A stretch of 64,000 nucleotides of DNA from Pseudomonas sp. LRP2-20 (GCF_024349685.1 NZ_AP025944.1:4036001-4100000); one strand, 5' to 3'. Positions 1 to 12,842 are shown, counted from the stretch's first letter. Numbers and translations: made by a program. The notes: generated by a model from the sequence alone, not told the origin.

Positions 1-879
<879 letters not shown>

Positions 880-897
880 TTATGTGTAGGTGTTGGT

Positions 898-1272
898 TCA
901 GAAACGGGTCAGGGACAGGCCGGCCCAGGTGGCCAGAAGCCCGCCCACCACGCTGATACTGGTATAGCCCAAGGCGAGGGGCACTTGCCCACTTTCCATC
1001 AGGCGCACGGTATCGAGCGAGAAGGAGGAAAACGTCGTCAGGCCGCCAAGGAAGCCGACGATCAGGCCAGCGCGCAGTTCGACCGGCGCCAGCGGTTTGT
1101 GCAGGAACAGGCCGTACAGCAGGCCGATCAGCAGGCAGCCAACCAGGTTGACCGCCAGCGTACCCAGATAGAAGTGCCGTGGCCAGTGGGCCGCGACCCA
1201 GTTAGAGGTGGCGAAGCGCAACAAGGTCCCGGCGATACCACCCGCGCTGACTGCGGCGATCAGGGCAATCAT
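898..1272 (-). CDS. crcB: Fluoride channel CrcB/Fluc
   Basis: Dual-topology, homodimeric inner-membrane channel that lets cytoplasmic fluoride escape. At 124 residues it is normal length. Four hydrophobic segments can be read (about 2-22, 34-57, 66-86, 98-121). Diagnostic Fluc residues are present: the conserved Asn42 in [10 protein letters not shown] and the phenylalanine pair Phe81/Phe84 in [12 protein letters not shown] that lines the fluoride path. Its ATG overlaps the stop of rarA upstream by 4 bp, so the two are translationally coupled. I saw no fluoride (crcB-type) riboswitch, which fits a gene expressed from the rarA operon. Confidence 0.95.
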   Translation of the reverse strand: MIALIAAVSAGGIAGTLLRFATSNWVAAHWPRHFYLGTLAVNLVGCLLIGLLYGLFLHKPLAPVELRAGLIVGFLGGLTTFSSFSLDTVRLMESGQVPLALGYTSISVVGGLLATWAGLSLTRF

Positions 1273-2594
1273 GGTTTTCTCCGCTGGCGGGGGCTGTTGC
1301 GGTCGAGCTCGGCCAGGTGGCGCAGCTTCTCGCCGATCTTCAGCTCCAGGCCTCGCGGCACGGGCTGGTAGTACTGGCGCGGTTCGAGCGCTTCAGGGAA
1401 GTAATCCTCGCCGGCAGCATAGGCGTCGGGCTCGTCGTGGGCGTAGCGGTATTCTTCGCCGTAGCCGAGCTGCTTCATCAGCTTGGTCGGGGCATTGCGC
1501 AGGTGCAGCGGCACTTCCAGCGAGCCGTGTTCGGCAGCTTCGCGCAAGGCGGTCTTGAAGCCCACGTACACCGCATTGCTCTTCGGCGCACAGGCGATGT
1601 AGGTGATGGCCTGGGCCACCGCCAGCTCGCCTTCCGGGCTGCCCAGGCGCTCCTGCACGTCCCAGGCGGCCAGGCACAGGCTCAGGGCGCGCGGGTCGGC
1701 GTTGCCGATGTCCTCGCTGGCCATGCGCACCACGCGGCGGGCGATGTACAGCGGGTCGCAGCCGCCGTCGAGCATGCGCGCGAACCAGTACAGGGCGCCA
1801 TCGGGGTTGGAGCCGCGCACCGACTTGTGCAGCGCGGAAATCTGGTCGTAGAACGCCTCGCCCCCCTTGTCGAAGCGCCGGCGGCTGTCGCCGAGCAGGC
1901 TTTGCAGCATCTCGACGTCGATCTCGCTGCCATCTTCGGCCAGGTCAGAGGCATTCTCGAGGAAGTTGAGCATGCGCCGGCCATCACCATCGGCGGCGGC
2001 CATGAGCATCTTGAAGGCGTCGTCACCGACACGCAGGTTGCGCTTGCCCAGCCCGCGGTCTTCGGTCAGCGCGCGATGGACCAGCTTGCGCAGCGCCGCT
2101 TCGTCGAGGCTCTTGAGCACGTACACCCGCGCCCGCGACAGCAAGGCGTTGTTCAGCTCGAACGACGGGTTCTCGGTGGTGGCACCGATGAACAGCAGCG
2201 TTCCGTCCTCTACATAGGGTAGGAAGGCATCCTGCTGGGACTTGTTGAAACGGTGCACTTCGTCGACGAACAGGATGGTGCGCCGACCATACTGCCCGGC
2301 CTGCTGCTTGGCCACTTCGACCGCCTGGCGGATCTCCTTGACCCCGGCCAGTACGGCCGAGACCGTCTCGAAGTGCGCATCGCAGAACTGCGCCAGCAGC
2401 CGCGCGAGGGTGGTCTTGCCCACCCCCGGCGGCCCCCAGAAGATCATCGAGTGCAGCGCACCCTGCTCCAGCGCCTCGCGCAGCGGTTTGCCACGCGCCA
2501 GCAGGTGCTCCTGGCCAACGTACTCATCCAGGTTGGACGGACGCAGGCGGGCGGCCAGCGGCTGGGCGACGGGTTCGCTTCGAAACAGGTCCAT
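1269..2594 (-). CDS. rarA: Replication-associated recombination protein A (MgsA/RarA)
   Basis: AAA+ ATPase of the WRNIP1/Mgs1 group that acts at stalled replication forks and interacts with SSB. The 441-residue length is typical. Walker A is GPPGVGKT at residues 54-61 and Walker B is ILFVDEVH ending around 114, followed by the sensor region [13 protein letters not shown]. The C-terminal half carries the tetramerisation domain shared with clamp-loader relatives. lolA lies 12 bp upstream on the same strand and crcB overlaps its stop, so lolA-rarA-crcB-serS (with ftsK before them) look like one transcription unit. Confidence 0.95.
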   Translation of the reverse strand: MDLFRSEPVAQPLAARLRPSNLDEYVGQEHLLARGKPLREALEQGALHSMIFWGPPGVGKTTLARLLAQFCDAHFETVSAVLAGVKEIRQAVEVAKQQAGQYGRRTILFVDEVHRFNKSQQDAFLPYVEDGTLLFIGATTENPSFELNNALLSRARVYVLKSLDEAALRKLVHRALTEDRGLGKRNLRVGDDAFKMLMAAADGDGRRMLNFLENASDLAEDGSEIDVEMLQSLLGDSRRRFDKGGEAFYDQISALHKSVRGSNPDGALYWFARMLDGGCDPLYIARRVVRMASEDIGNADPRALSLCLAAWDVQERLGSPEGELAVAQAITYIACAPKSNAVYVGFKTALREAAEHGSLEVPLHLRNAPTKLMKQLGYGEEYRYAHDEPDAYAAGEDYFPEALEPRQYYQPVPRGLELKIGEKLRHLAELDRNSPRQRRKP

Positions 2595-2606
2595 GGCGAG
2601 CTCTGC

Positions 2607-3230
2607 TTACTCCTTGATGACGTCGGCGCCTTTAGGGATGTCGAACTTGAACTGGCTGTCCGGCACCGCCTGGTTGGCCTTGACGCCATTGAACAGGATG
2701 TTGGTGCGCTGGCCGACGCTGTCGACCAGCTGCATGTCATTGATCAGGCCCTTGCGGAACGACACGCGCAGCGAGTCGAACAGGGTGTCCTTGGTCTTCG
2801 GCTTGAGGGTGAAGTCCATCACTTCGCCTTGCTCCTTGGAGGTGATGTCGAAGCTCTGGCTGATCTTCGACACGTCACCGGACAACAGCAGCGCCGGAGT
2901 CTGGTTCAGGCGCTGGTCGAGCTTCTTGATGGTCGCCTGCTCCAGGTCCGGGTCCCACAGGGTAACGTTCTTGCCGTCCGACACCACCACCTGCTCCTGC
3001 GGCGCATTGGTGTGCCAGTAGAACAGGCCAGGGCGCTTCACGGTCATCTTGCCGGACGTTTCCTGCAGGCTGGTGCCGCCGGCATCCAGGGTCAGCTGGG
3101 AGAAGTTGGCCTCGATGGTCTGGGATTTTTCCAACAGCTGGGTCAGGCGTTGTACGTCTTGCTCACCGGCATAAGCAGTAACCGAGCCCAGGGTCAGGGC
3201 AGAAACCAACAGCATGCGAATCGCGCGCAT
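2607..3230 (-). CDS. lolA: Outer-membrane lipoprotein carrier protein LolA
   Basis: Periplasmic chaperone that accepts lipoproteins from LolCDE and hands them to LolB at the outer membrane. The 207-residue precursor starts with a Sec signal peptide ([21 protein letters not shown], cleavage before GEQ). The mature part begins with the family pattern of a glutamine- and leucine-rich helix followed by beta strands ([16 protein letters not shown]). An in-frame ATG lies 12 bp further upstream (3240-3242), but AGGA ends about 6 bp before the chosen ATG and runs into the upstream one, which decides the start. It sits 61 bp downstream of ftsK, an order conserved in gammaproteobacteria. Confidence 0.94.
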   Translation of the reverse strand: MRAIRMLLVSALTLGSVTAYAGEQDVQRLTQLLEKSQTIEANFSQLTLDAGGTSLQETSGKMTVKRPGLFYWHTNAPQEQVVVSDGKNVTLWDPDLEQATIKKLDQRLNQTPALLLSGDVSKISQSFDITSKEQGEVMDFTLKPKTKDTLFDSLRVSFRKGLINDMQLVDSVGQRTNILFNGVKANQAVPDSQFKFDIPKGADVIKE

Positions 3231-3291
3231 GGGAATCCTCATTGAGCATTGAAAAGGCGGGCGCCACCGTTGGCGCCCGGCAAGGTGTTCA

Positions 3292-5817
3292 TCAGTCGCG
3301 CGGGCCGCCCGGGGCAATCACTTCCCGCGAGCCGTTGCTGTTCATCGGGGTGACCACGCCGGCCATCTCCATCGACTCGATCATCCGCGCCGCGCGGTTG
3401 TAGCCGATCTTCAGCTTGCGCTGCACGGCCGAGATGGATGCGCGGCGGCTCTCCAGCACGAACTGCACGGCTTCATCATACAGGGCATCGGTTTCGGCAT
3501 CGTCACCATCGCCGCCACCGCCACCACCGCCGTCGAAGCCGCTGCCGGCCTCTTCGACACCATTGAGGATGTCGTCGTTGTAGTCTGGCGCGCCGCGCAG
3601 TTTCCACGCCTCGACCGTGCGGTGCACTTCGTCGTCGGAGACGAACGCACCGTGCACCCGGATCGGCAGGCTGGTGCCCGGCGGCATGTACAGCATGTCA
3701 CCGTGGCCGAGCAGCTGTTCGGCGCCGCCCTGGTCGATGATGGTCCGCGAGTCGATCTTGCTCGACACCTGGAACGCCATGCGGGTCGGGATGTTGGCCT
3801 TGATCAGGCCAGTGATCACGTCCACCGACGGGCGCTGGGTGGCGAGGATCAGGTGGATACCGGCGGCCCGCGCCTTCTGGGCGATACGGGCGATCAGCTC
3901 TTCGACCTTCTTGCCGACGATCATCATCATGTCGGCGAATTCGTCGACCACCACGACGATGGTCGGCAGGGTCTTCAGCGCTGGCGGCTCGTCGTCCATG
4001 CTCTCGCGGCGATACAGCGGATCATGGATGATCTCGCCGGCTTCCTGGGCGTCCTTGATCTTGCGGTTGAAGCCAGCCAGGTTACGCACGCCCATGGCCG
4101 CCATCAGCTTGTAGCGCCGCTCCATCTCGGCCACGCTCCAGCGCAGGGCGTTGGCGGCGTCCTTCATGTCGGTGACCACCGGGCACAGCAGGTGCGGGAT
4201 GCCTTCGTAGATCGACAGTTCGAGCATTTTCGGGTCGATCATGATCAGCCGCGCGTCTTCCGGGCTGGACTTGAACAGGATCGACAGGATCATCGCGTTG
4301 ACCCCCACCGACTTACCGGAACCGGTGGTACCGGCCACCAGCAGGTGCGGCATCTTGGCCAGGTCGGTGATCACCGGCTTGCCGCCGATGTCGTGGCCCA
4401 GGGCCAGGGTGACCGGCGACTTCTGCTCGTCGTACTGCGGCGTGGCAAGCACTTCCGAGAAGCGCACCATCTGCCGGTTTTCGTTGGGGATCTCGATACC
4501 CACGGTGGTCTTGCCGGGGATCACTTCGACCACCCGCACACTGGTCACCGCCAGGGACCGCGCCAGGTCCTTGGCCAGGTTGGCAATGCGGCTGACCTTG
4601 ACGCCAGCGGCTGGCTGGATTTCGTAACGGGTAATCACCGGGCCTGGGTGGATGGAGTCCACCGAGACTTCCACGCCGAACTCCTTGAGCTTGATTTCCA
4701 GCAGCTGGCCGACACCGGCCAGGGACTCTGGCGAGTACTCGATCTTCTTCTGTTCGGCCGGGTCGAGGATGGAAATCGACGGCAAGGTACCTTCCACGGC
4801 GCTGTCGACGAACAGCGGCGCCTGTTTTTCCTTCATCACCCGCTTGCTCGGCTCCGGCGCCCTGGCCGCGGCCGGTGGCACGATGGTCGGGGCCGCTGCA
4901 GGCTGCTCGCGGGGCACGACAGGCTCGCGGGCGAGGGTCGGTTCGCGAGGTACCACAGGCTCGCGGGCGATCGTCGGTTCACGGGCCAGGGTCGGTTCGC
5001 GGGGTTCAACGGGCTGGGCCGGTGCTTCTTCACGCTTGAAGATGCGCTCGCGCAGCGCCGGCTTGGCTGGCTCGCGCTTGTCGGCGGCCTTCGGCGCCAG
5101 GTCGAACTTCGAGTCGAACACCGGCTCGTCGACTTCGCGCAGCTGCGCTTCCAGGCGCTTGCGCTCGTTGCGCGCTTCCCACCAGCGGCTGGCCGCACCC
5201 TGCACCAGCTCGAACAGGTCGAGGGTGATCTTGCCGGTCATGTCCATCACCTTGAACCACGACAGGTCGGTGAACACGGTCAGGCCGAACAGGAACAGGG
5301 CAATGAACATCAGGGTGCTGCCCTGCACGTTCAGCAGGTTGCGCGCCAGGTCGCCGAGGCTTTCGCCCAGTGCACCGCCCGCAGAAAACGGCAGGCTCGC
5401 CGGCGGGTGGAAATGGATATGCGCCAGGGCCGCGCCCGACAGCACCAGGAACACCAGGCCGATCAACCGCCAGGAGAACAGCCACCCGCTCCACTGCCAC
5501 GGCTGGTGCCGCTCGCGGAAGATCTGCCAGGTCTTGATCGCCAGCAGCAGCGGGAAGATGTAGGCGAAATAGCCCAGCACCATGAACAGGATGTCGGCAA
5601 AGTACGCACCGGCACGCCCGGCGGCATTCTGCACCTGGTCGACGTTGCTGGTGTGGCTGAAGCCCGGGTCCGACGTGTCGTACGTCAGCAGTGCCATCCA
5701 CAGGTACAGGCACAGTGCGCCGACAGCGATCAACGCACCTTCCTTGAGGCGGTAATGCAGCTGCTGGCGCCACAGGGGCACGGGCAAGGGAGCTGGAGTT
5801 GCGGTGGATTTCTTCAA
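3292..5817 (-). CDS. ftsK: DNA translocase FtsK
   Basis: Septal membrane protein that pumps chromosomal DNA and activates XerCD at dif. In its 841 residues I read an N-terminal membrane domain (about 28-215, four to five hydrophobic helices), a linker to about residue 340, the RecA-like motor with Walker A GTTGSGKS at 496-503 and Walker [14 protein letters not shown], and a C-terminal gamma winged helix (about 775-835, ending [19 protein letters not shown]) that reads KOPS sites. The linker is short and contains five and a half tandem hexapeptides of type [13 protein letters not shown] glycine-aspartate stretch ([11 protein letters not shown]) precedes the gamma domain. The family and function are certain. 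Confidence 0.97.
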   Translation of the reverse strand: MKKSTATPAPLPVPLWRQQLHYRLKEGALIAVGALCLYLWMALLTYDTSDPGFSHTSNVDQVQNAAGRAGAYFADILFMVLGYFAYIFPLLLAIKTWQIFRERHQPWQWSGWLFSWRLIGLVFLVLSGAALAHIHFHPPASLPFSAGGALGESLGDLARNLLNVQGSTLMFIALFLFGLTVFTDLSWFKVMDMTGKITLDLFELVQGAASRWWEARNERKRLEAQLREVDEPVFDSKFDLAPKAADKREPAKPALRERIFKREEAPAQPVEPREPTLAREPTIAREPVVPREPTLAREPVVPREQPAAAPTIVPPAAARAPEPSKRVMKEKQAPLFVDSAVEGTLPSISILDPAEQKKIEYSPESLAGVGQLLEIKLKEFGVEVSVDSIHPGPVITRYEIQPAAGVKVSRIANLAKDLARSLAVTSVRVVEVIPGKTTVGIEIPNENRQMVRFSEVLATPQYDEQKSPVTLALGHDIGGKPVITDLAKMPHLLVAGTTGSGKSVGVNAMILSILFKSSPEDARLIMIDPKMLELSIYEGIPHLLCPVVTDMKDAANALRWSVAEMERRYKLMAAMGVRNLAGFNRKIKDAQEAGEIIHDPLYRRESMDDEPPALKTLPTIVVVVDEFADMMMIVGKKVEELIARIAQKARAAGIHLILATQRPSVDVITGLIKANIPTRMAFQVSSKIDSRTIIDQGGAEQLLGHGDMLYMPPGTSLPIRVHGAFVSDDEVHRTVEAWKLRGAPDYNDDILNGVEEAGSGFDGGGGGGGDGDDAETDALYDEAVQFVLESRRASISAVQRKLKIGYNRAARMIESMEMAGVVTPMNSNGSREVIAPGGPRD
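4903..5001 (-). repeat. Tandem 18-bp repeat in the FtsK linker
   Basis: About 5.5 copies of an 18-bp unit encode [30 protein letters not shown] and REQ in the FtsK linker. The units differ at a few positions, so this is an old rather than perfect repeat. It is in frame and only alters linker length. Confidence 0.85.
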
Positions 5818-6179
5818 AACGCGTCTATTCCTGCGCGTGCTGCGCGTCCAGTAGTGATCGGCCGGCGTCTGGCCAATGAACCACTACTTTTAACATTACT
5901 GCCCGCCAGCCGCCATGACGGCGCGCCGTATGGAGCTTGAGTGGGGGCGACTTTCGTATAGGTGCAATTTGAGCACGCATTTTCTTTCGTGACAAAGGCT
6001 TATGCTGTGTTTTTGCACAGGTGTGACAGCAAATGTAGCGGATGGTGCCTGTGGTTTCATGAATGTGTAGGAAATTGCCTATTCTGCTGCCCGCCAATGC
6101 CTCTTGACCCTGCCGGCATTGACCCCGCAAGCCCTGCGCGCCATGCTGCCCTCTCCCCTCCCCCACCGCACGATAGACC
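5818..6179. other. Intergenic region between divergent ftsK and aat
   Basis: A 362-bp spacer with no convincing gene. It is visibly more AT-rich than its surroundings around 5880-6080. An imperfect inverted repeat pairs AGTAGTG (5850-5856) with CACTACT (5881-5887), with GGCC/GGCC inside, and is followed by TTTT on the plus strand. It sits in the 5' leader of ftsK on the other strand. I could not assign clear -35/-10 pairs to either gene. Confidence 0.5.
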
Positions 6180-6860
6180 ATGCTCACCTGGCTGACCCGC
6201 GACTCGCTGACCTTCCCGCCCCTGGAAAAGGCCCTGCACGACCCCAACGGCCTGCTCGCCGCTGGCGGCGACCTGAGCCCCGAGCGCCTGGAGCAAGCCT
6301 ACCGGCACGGCTGCTTCCCCTGGTACCAGGACGGCCAGCCGATCCTCTGGTGGTCGCCCGACCCGCGCACGGTGCTGTTCCCGGACGAGCTGCACGTCTC
6401 GCGCTCGCTGGCCAAGCTGATGCGCCAGAGCCGCTACCAGGTCAGCTTCGACACTGACTTCCCTGGGGTAATCGCCGCCTGCGCGGCACCGCGCGACTAT
6501 GCCGACGGCACCTGGATCACCGACACCATGCGCAATGCCTACTGCGAACTGCATCGGCGCGGCATCGCCCATTCGGTGGAAGTGCGCGAGCACGGCCAGC
6601 TGGTTGGCGGCCTGTACGGCCTGGCTATTGGCAGGCTGTTTTTCGGCGAATCGATGTTCAGCCGCGCCGACAATGCCTCCAAGGTCGGCTTCGTGACACT
6701 GGTCGAGCATTTGCGCCAGGCCGGCTTCGTGCTGATCGACTGCCAGATGCCGACCAACCACCTGCACAGCCTTGGCGCCCGCGCCATCAGCCGCGCCCGC
6801 TTCGCCGAGTACCTGGCGCAACACCTCGACCAGCCCAACAGCGCCACCTGGGTTTGCTAG
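6180..6860 (+). CDS. aat: Leucyl/phenylalanyl-tRNA-protein transferase
   Basis: Transfers Leu or Phe from aminoacyl-tRNA to the N-terminal Lys or Arg of proteins, creating a primary destabilising residue for the ClpS/ClpAP N-end-rule pathway. The 226 residues contain the family signature [20 protein letters not shown] (residues about 24-43) followed by [20 protein letters not shown] and the later [17 protein letters not shown] motif. It precedes bpt by 56 bp, and clpS/clpA lie 4 kb downstream, so the window encodes the whole degradation branch. Confidence 0.96.
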   Translation: MLTWLTRDSLTFPPLEKALHDPNGLLAAGGDLSPERLEQAYRHGCFPWYQDGQPILWWSPDPRTVLFPDELHVSRSLAKLMRQSRYQVSFDTDFPGVIAACAAPRDYADGTWITDTMRNAYCELHRRGIAHSVEVREHGQLVGGLYGLAIGRLFFGESMFSRADNASKVGFVTLVEHLRQAGFVLIDCQMPTNHLHSLGARAISRARFAEYLAQHLDQPNSATWVC

Positions 6861-6916
6861 GCGAGTTCTGCGAGCTGGCTTACACTTAAAGCAACGTCTC
6901 ACCGAGGGGGTTGATC

Positions 6917-7624
6917 ATGACAGAGTTGGCGCGGTTGAAGTTCTATGCCACTCAACCCCACTCCTGCAGCTACCTGCCGGACGAACAGGCCACCACGCTG
7001 TTCCTCGACCCCAGCCAGCCGATGGACGTGCACGTGTATGCCGACCTGTCGGAAATGGGCTTTCGGCGCAGTGGCGACCACCTGTACCGCCCGCATTGCC
7101 AGAACTGCAATGCCTGCGTGCCCGCGCGCATCCCTGCCGCGCGTTTCATTCCCAACCGCCAGCAGCGGCGCATCCTCAAGCGCAACGCCGACCTGACCGT
7201 GACCGCCGCTCGCCCGGCGTTCAAGGAGGAGTATTTCGACCTCTACCGGCGCTACATCGAGACCCGCCATGCCGATGGCGACATGTACCCGCCGAGCCGC
7301 GATCAGTTTTCCACCTTCCTGGTCCGCGACCTACCGTTCTGCTGGTTCTACGAGTTTCGCCTGGAAGGCCGCTTGCTGGCAGTCGCCGTATGCGACCTGC
7401 TGCCCAACGGCCTGTCGGCGGTGTACACCTTCTACGAACCTGAGGAAGAGCGCCGCAGCCTCGGGCGCTTTGCCATTCTCTGGCAGATCACCGAAGCCCT
7501 GCGCCAGGACCTGGAGGCGGTCTACCTGGGCTACTGGATCAAGAACTGCAAGAAAATGAATTACAAGACGCAGTATCGACCTATCGAGCTGCTGATAAAC
7601 CAGCGCTGGGTCACCCTCAACTGA
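6917..7624 (+). CDS. bpt: Aspartate/glutamate leucyltransferase (arginyltransferase-like)
   Basis: Adds Leu from Leu-tRNA to N-terminal Asp or Glu of proteins, again for ClpS-dependent degradation. At 235 residues it matches bacterial Bpt (ATE1-type GNAT fold). Seen: the N-terminal domain with [14 protein letters not shown] and a cysteine-containing [16 protein letters not shown] segment (ATE_N), then the C-terminal ATE domain ending [17 protein letters not shown] two codons upstream is in frame, but the GAGGGGG Shine-Dalgarno at 6904-6910 fits the ATG at 6917. Family assignment is firm, and donor and acceptor specificity is inferred from the bacterial subfamily. Confidence 0.94.
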   Translation: MTELARLKFYATQPHSCSYLPDEQATTLFLDPSQPMDVHVYADLSEMGFRRSGDHLYRPHCQNCNACVPARIPAARFIPNRQQRRILKRNADLTVTAARPAFKEEYFDLYRRYIETRHADGDMYPPSRDQFSTFLVRDLPFCWFYEFRLEGRLLAVAVCDLLPNGLSAVYTFYEPEEERRSLGRFAILWQITEALRQDLEAVYLGYWIKNCKKMNYKTQYRPIELLINQRWVTLN

Positions 7625-7629
7625 AAGCA

Positions 7630-7659
7630 TTGGCTTGACACACAGTTTTCCGGCATAAT
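7630..7659 (+). promoter_or_regulatory. Candidate sigma70 promoter for infA
   Basis: TTGGCT (7630-7635), 18-bp spacer, CATAAT (7654-7659). A perfect TTGACA overlaps at 7635-7640 but is only 13 bp from the same -10. Predicted start lies about 60 bp before the infA ATG. Confidence 0.4.
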
Positions 7660-7725
7660 CCACGCCACTTTTTTGCCCGGTGCGGTTATGCGTCGGGCCA
7701 ACACTGGATCCGAGGGCTCTACTGC

Positions 7726-7944
7726 ATGTCGAAAGAAGACAGCTTCGAAATGGAAGGTACTGTCGTCGACACCCTGCCCAACACCATGTTCCGCGTGGAG
7801 TTGGAAAACGGGCACGTCGTAACCGCGCACATCTCCGGAAAGATGCGCAAGAACTACATCCGTATTCTCACTGGCGACAAGGTCCGCGTCGAACTGACGC
7901 CCTACGACCTGAGCAAGGGCCGCATCACCTATCGTGCGCGCTAA
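7726..7944 (+). CDS. infA: Translation initiation factor IF-1
   Basis: Binds the A site of the 30S subunit and assists IF-2 and IF-3 during initiation. The 72 residues are full length and nearly invariant for the family: [19 protein letters not shown] at the N-terminus, then the single S1/OB-fold with [17 protein letters not shown] and the C-terminal [14 protein letters not shown] strong intrinsic terminator follows 12 bp downstream, so it is a monocistronic unit. Confidence 0.98.
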
Positions 7945-7956
7945 GCTCTAGCCATG

Positions 7957-7986
7957 AAAAAGCCCGGCCATGTGCCGGGCTTTTTT
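7957..7986 (+). terminator. Rho-independent terminator of infA
   Basis: AGCCCGGC / GCCGGGCT stem with a short CATGT-type loop, preceded by AAAA and followed by six T. It ends infA transcription, and the symmetric A/T flanks may also stop weak reads from the clpA side. Confidence 0.93.
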
Positions 7987-8020
7987 GTGCCTGCCAGATT
8001 GCTTGGGGTTGCGTAGCAGC

Positions 8021-8109
8021 CCTGTGGGAGCGGGTTCACCCGCGAAGAGCCCAACGCGGTGGATGGCAGCGGCTGCGCCGGTGTTCGCGGCTGAAGCCGC
8101 TCCCACAGG
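8021..8109. repeat. REP pair (inverted)
   Basis: Two REP units in inverted orientation (CCTGTGGGAGCGGGTTCACC ... GCGGCTGAAGCCGCTCCCACAGG), about 90 bp apart end to end, between convergent infA and clpA. The inner spacer is closely similar to that of the pair at 17777-17865, marking both as the same composite element. Confidence 0.88.
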
Positions 8110-8128
8110 TACAGCCCTGCCCCCGCTG

Positions 8129-10399
8129 TCAGGCAACCTCAGCCGTGGTCTCGAAGTCGAACACCAGTTCGCCATCGCGCAGGTCGACATGCACCACGCC
8201 ACCGTGCTCGGCCAGCTCGCCAAACAGGATCTCTTCGGCCAGCGGCCGCTTGATCTTGTCCTGGATAAGCCGCGCCATCGGCCGTGCGCCCATCTGTACG
8301 TCGTAGCCGGAAACCGCCAGCCAGCCGCGGGCGGCATCGCTGACTTCCAGCAGCACACGCTTGTCTTCCAGCTGTGCCTGCAGTTCGATGAGGAACTTGT
8401 CGACGATGCTCTTGATCGTCTCGGTGCTCAGGCGGCCAAACTGGATGATGGTGTCCAGACGGTTGCGGAACTCCGGCGTGAAGCTCTTGCGGATGACTTC
8501 CATGGCATCGGACGCATGGTCCTGATGGGTGAAGCCGATCGAGGCCCGCGCAGCGGTTTCAGCGCCGGCGTTGGTGGTCATGATCAGGATCACGTTACGG
8601 AAGTCGGCCTTGCGCCCGTTGTTGTCGGTCAGGGTACCGTGGTCCATCACCTGCAGCAGCAGGTTGAAGACTTCCGGGTGGGCCTTCTCGATTTCATCGA
8701 GCAGCAGCACGCAGTGCGGTTGCTTGGTGATCGCTTCGGTCAGCAAGCCGCCCTGGTCGAAACCAACGTAGCCTGGCGGCGCACCGATCAGGCGCGACAC
8801 GGTATGGCGTTCCATGTACTCGGACATGTCGAAGCGCACCAGCTCGACACCCAGCGCCTTGGCCAGCTGCCGCGCAGCCTCGGTCTTGCCGACACCGGTC
8901 GGGCCGGCGAACAGGAACGAACCGACCGGCTTGTCCGGCGACTTCAGGCCGGCACGGGACAGCTTGATGGCCGTAGCCAGCGAGTCGATAGCCGCGTCTT
9001 GGCCGAACACGGTCAGCTTCAGGTCACGCTCGAGGTTACGCAGCAGCTCCTTGTCGGAGCTGGTGACATGCTTCGGCGGAATCCGCGCGATCTTGGCCAC
9101 GATGTCCTCGACCTGCGGCACGTCGATGCGCTTGACCCGGTTCGCCTCAGGCTGCAGGCGCTGATAGGCACCCGCCTCGTCGATCACGTCGATGGCCTTG
9201 TCCGGCATGTGCCGGTCATTGATGTAGCGCGAGGCCAGTTCGGCGGCGGCGCGCAGGGCTTCGTCGCTGTACTCGATGTTGTGGTGGCTCTCGAAGCGGC
9301 CTTTCAGGCCACGCAGGATGCCGACAGTGTCTTCGACCGATGGCTCGCTGACATCGACCTTCTGGAAACGCCGTGCCAGGGCACGGTCTTTCTCGAAGAT
9401 GCCACGGAACTCCTGGAAGGTGGTCGAACCGATGCAACGGATTTCACCGGACGACAGCAGCGGCTTGAGCAGGTTGGACGCATCCATCACCCCACCCGAC
9501 GCCGCACCGGCACCGATGATGGTGTGGATTTCGTCGATGAACAGGATCGCCTGCGGGCGCTTGCGCAGCTCGCCGAGCAGCGCCTTGAAGCGCTTCTCGA
9601 AGTCGCCACGGTACTTGGTACCGGCCAGCAGCGCACCGAGGTCCAGCGAATAGACCACACTCTGCGCCAGCAGGTCAGGCACCTGGCCGTCGACGATGCG
9701 CTTGGCCAGGCCTTCGGCGATGGCGGTCTTGCCGACGCCAGCCTCACCGACCAGCAGCGGGTTGTTCTTGCGCCGGCGGGCCAGAATCTGCGCCACGCGC
9801 TCGACTTCCTGCTCACGACCCACCAGCGGGTCGATACGGCCGGCACGGGCCAGCTCGTTCAGGTTGCTGGCGTAGGCATCCAGCGGGTTGCTCGAAGAGG
9901 AGGTTTCGCCACCCTCTTCGTCCTGCATTTCCTGGTCGCTCTCGGCGTGCGAACCGTGCCCCGGCACCTTGGAGATACCATGGGCGATGTAGTTGACCAC
10001 GTCGATACGGGCCACGCTCTGCTGTTTCAGCAGGAACACGGCCTGGCTTTCCTGTTCGCTGAAGATCGCCACCAGCACATTGGCACCGGTGACTTCGCGC
10101 TTGCCGGAGCTCTGCACGTGGAACACGGCACGTTGCAGCACACGCTGGAAGCCCAGGGTTGGCTGGGTTTCGCGGTCTTCGTCGTTGACGGGGATCAGGG
10201 GTGTAGTGGAGTCGATGAACTCTTGCAGGTCGTGCTTGAGCTTGTCGAGATTGGCGCCACAGGCGCGCAGAACGGTCGCAGCAGCCTCATTGTCAAGGAG
10301 TGCCAGCAGCAGATGTTCGACGGTCATGAATTCATGACGTTTCGAACGAGCCTCCTTGAAGGCAAGATTGAGGGTGACTTCGAGCTCGCGGTTTAACAT
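8129..10399 (-). CDS. clpA: ATP-dependent Clp protease ATP-binding subunit ClpA
   Basis: Hexameric AAA+ unfoldase that feeds substrates to ClpP. In 756 residues I read the N-terminal ClpN domain (about 1-145, the ClpS docking site), a serine/acidic linker ([13 protein letters not shown]), the first AAA module with Walker A GEAGVGKT at 218-225, and the second with Walker A GPTGVGKT at 499-506. The ClpP-binding loop has Ile-Gly-Phe at 621-623 (Ile-Gly-Leu in E. coli). There is no ClpB/ClpC-type middle domain, which separates it from those paralogues. clpS is 30 bp upstream on the same strand. Confidence 0.97.
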   Translation of the reverse strand: MLNRELEVTLNLAFKEARSKRHEFMTVEHLLLALLDNEAAATVLRACGANLDKLKHDLQEFIDSTTPLIPVNDEDRETQPTLGFQRVLQRAVFHVQSSGKREVTGANVLVAIFSEQESQAVFLLKQQSVARIDVVNYIAHGISKVPGHGSHAESDQEMQDEEGGETSSSSNPLDAYASNLNELARAGRIDPLVGREQEVERVAQILARRRKNNPLLVGEAGVGKTAIAEGLAKRIVDGQVPDLLAQSVVYSLDLGALLAGTKYRGDFEKRFKALLGELRKRPQAILFIDEIHTIIGAGAASGGVMDASNLLKPLLSSGEIRCIGSTTFQEFRGIFEKDRALARRFQKVDVSEPSVEDTVGILRGLKGRFESHHNIEYSDEALRAAAELASRYINDRHMPDKAIDVIDEAGAYQRLQPEANRVKRIDVPQVEDIVAKIARIPPKHVTSSDKELLRNLERDLKLTVFGQDAAIDSLATAIKLSRAGLKSPDKPVGSFLFAGPTGVGKTEAARQLAKALGVELVRFDMSEYMERHTVSRLIGAPPGYVGFDQGGLLTEAITKQPHCVLLLDEIEKAHPEVFNLLLQVMDHGTLTDNNGRKADFRNVILIMTTNAGAETAARASIGFTHQDHASDAMEVIRKSFTPEFRNRLDTIIQFGRLSTETIKSIVDKFLIELQAQLEDKRVLLEVSDAARGWLAVSGYDVQMGARPMARLIQDKIKRPLAEEILFGELAEHGGVVHVDLRDGELVFDFETTAEVA

Positions 10400-10429
10400 A
10401 GCTTCACCTCATACCCAAGTGGTCGGCGA

Positions 10430-10792
10430 TTAACCGTCCTTCTCGATTTCACAGAGTAGCGGATGCTGGCTTTCCCTGGCGTATTGGTTGACCTGCATGG
10501 CCTTTGTTTCGGCGATGTCACGGGTAAACAATCCGCACACTGCCCGCCCTTCGGTATGGACGGTCAGCATGATCTTGGTCGCCAGCTCGCGGTTCAGACT
10601 GAAGAACGTTTCGAGCACTTCGACGACGAAATCCATCGGCGTGTAGTCATCGTTGAACAAAACCACCTTGTACATCGGTGGCGCCTGCAGGATCGGCTTG
10701 GCTTCCTGTACCGCAAGCCCTGAGCCGTCGTCCTCATTCGATTGCGGGCGATCCTGATTGAATGTTAGTCGAATCTCACTGGGTGCATGCAT
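10430..10792 (-). CDS. clpS: ATP-dependent Clp protease adaptor ClpS
   Basis: Adaptor that recognises primary N-degrons (Leu, Phe, Tyr, Trp) and delivers them to ClpA. At 120 residues it is a little longer than E. coli ClpS because of a flexible N-terminal tail (to about residue 38). The core carries the signature [20 protein letters not shown], whose Asn-Asp pair and following residues form the N-degron pocket, and a [19 protein letters not shown] segment with the conserved pocket His. It forms an operon with clpA and is divergent from cspD, the same arrangement as in E. coli. Confidence 0.96.
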
Positions 10793-11022
10793 GGAAAGAA
10801 TTTCATCATGAGCGTCAGGTTAAGGTTGTGGGTTGACTGCATTGGCGGCCGCTGGCGCACGCGCCACCTGACCTTGACTAACGGCAAAACGGTGTTACAA
10901 CCAATAAGAACCCACCGTGGTCGATAAAGATCCGCGCAGTCAACCAGATTTTTCGCATGGTTCGTATGCGGATGAAGTGGATGATACTCCAGTGATGGAG
11001 TCCTTTGCAGAGGGACATAGGG

Positions 11023-11289
11023 ATGGCAAGCGGTAAAGTCAAGTGGTTCAACAATGCCAAGGGCTACGGATTCATCAACGAAGAGGGAAAAACCGACGAT
11101 CTGTTCGCGCACTACTCCGCGATCCAGATGGAAGGCTACAAGACCCTCAAGGCAGGTCAGTCCGTGGTGTTCGAGATCATTCAGGGCCCCAAAGGCCTGC
11201 ATGCGGTCCAGATCAAGGACGCCGCCGTTGCCGCTGCCGCTGCGACCAACGCCGTAGGCCACTCCGAGGGCGAGACCGTGCAAGTCTGA
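11023..11289 (+). CDS. cspD: Cold-shock domain protein CspD
   Basis: Single OB-fold nucleic-acid binding protein. The 88 residues include RNP1 (KGYGFIN) and a variant RNP2 (LFAHYSAI). The C-terminal extension of about 20 residues ([21 protein letters not shown]), the RNP2 variation and the position divergent from clpS-clpA point to CspD, which in E. coli is induced in stationary phase and inhibits replication, rather than to a cold-induced CspA paralogue. The start is set by AGGGA just upstream of ATG at 11023. The upstream in-frame ATG at 11005 has no ribosome-binding site. A long bidirectional terminator follows. Confidence 0.93.
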   Translation: MASGKVKWFNNAKGYGFINEEGKTDDLFAHYSAIQMEGYKTLKAGQSVVFEIIQGPKGLHAVQIKDAAVAAAAATNAVGHSEGETVQV

Positions 11290-11316
11290 CCACCCTGCTC
11301 TCTGCCGGGATACGAA

Positions 11317-11353
11317 AGAACCGGCCGCTTCTTTAGCAGAAGCGGCCGGTTTT
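11317..11353 (+). terminator. Bidirectional intrinsic terminator between cspD and icd
   Basis: Stem AACCGGCCGCTTCT / AGAAGCGGCCGGTT with loop TTAGC, A residues before and TTTT after. It separates convergent cspD (plus) and icd (minus) and should work in both directions. Confidence 0.92.
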
Positions 11354-11361
11354 CAATTGAC

Positions 11362-12618
<1,257 letters not shown>

Positions 12619-12668
12619 GCTTGCACTACTCCGCTGTCGGGTGTGATTGGACATCCTGCGATCCAATG

Positions 12669-12696
12669 AGCCTAAACCACATCTGTCGACCTGCAA
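12669..12696 (-). promoter_or_regulatory. Candidate sigma70 promoter for icd
   Basis: On the minus strand: TTGCAG (12691-12696), 16-bp spacer, TAGGCT (12669-12674), about 50 bp before the icd ATG. The -35 matches four to five of six positions and the -10 is weaker. Confidence 0.35.
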
Positions 12697-12697
12697 G

Positions 12698-12723
12698 CTG
12701 TGGGAGCGGGCTTGCCCGCGAAG
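12698..12723. repeat. Single REP unit
   Basis: One REP copy (CTGTGGGAGCGGGCTTGCCC followed by GCGAAG), directly upstream of the icd promoter. Unlike nearly all other copies in the window it has no inverted partner. Confidence 0.85.
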
Positions 12724-12826
12724 AATACCCCGCCGATGGTGCGTCACTACGCCACATTGCCCCTACATCTTTGGTCTTATAAATGGCGCCGATATCACTT
12801 CGCCTTGCTGAATAGCCCAAATGGTT

Positions 12827-12835
12827 TGGTATACT
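12827..12835 (+). promoter_or_regulatory. Extended -10 element of the idh promoter
   Basis: TGGTATACT: a TG-N extension joined to TATACT (12830-12835). A possible -35 (TTGCTG at 12805-12810) is 19 bp away, so the TG extension would carry the recognition. Transcription would start near 12842, at the beginning of the structured leader. Confidence 0.5.
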
Positions 12836-12842
12836 CCGCCGC

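Noticed and set aside
3622..5940. 772-codon open frame on the plus strand opposite ftsK
   Set aside because: High-GC shadow of ftsK: the translation is rich in His, Arg, Gln and Gly without domains, there is no ribosome-binding site, and the ftsK frame has all expected motifs.
5962..6195. 77-codon frame upstream of aat
   Set aside because: No Shine-Dalgarno, overlaps the aat start out of frame, and the composition is proline-rich noise.
7970..10396. 808-codon open frame opposite clpA
   Set aside because: Antisense shadow. It begins in a terminator and runs through a REP pair, and clpA motifs on the other strand are complete.
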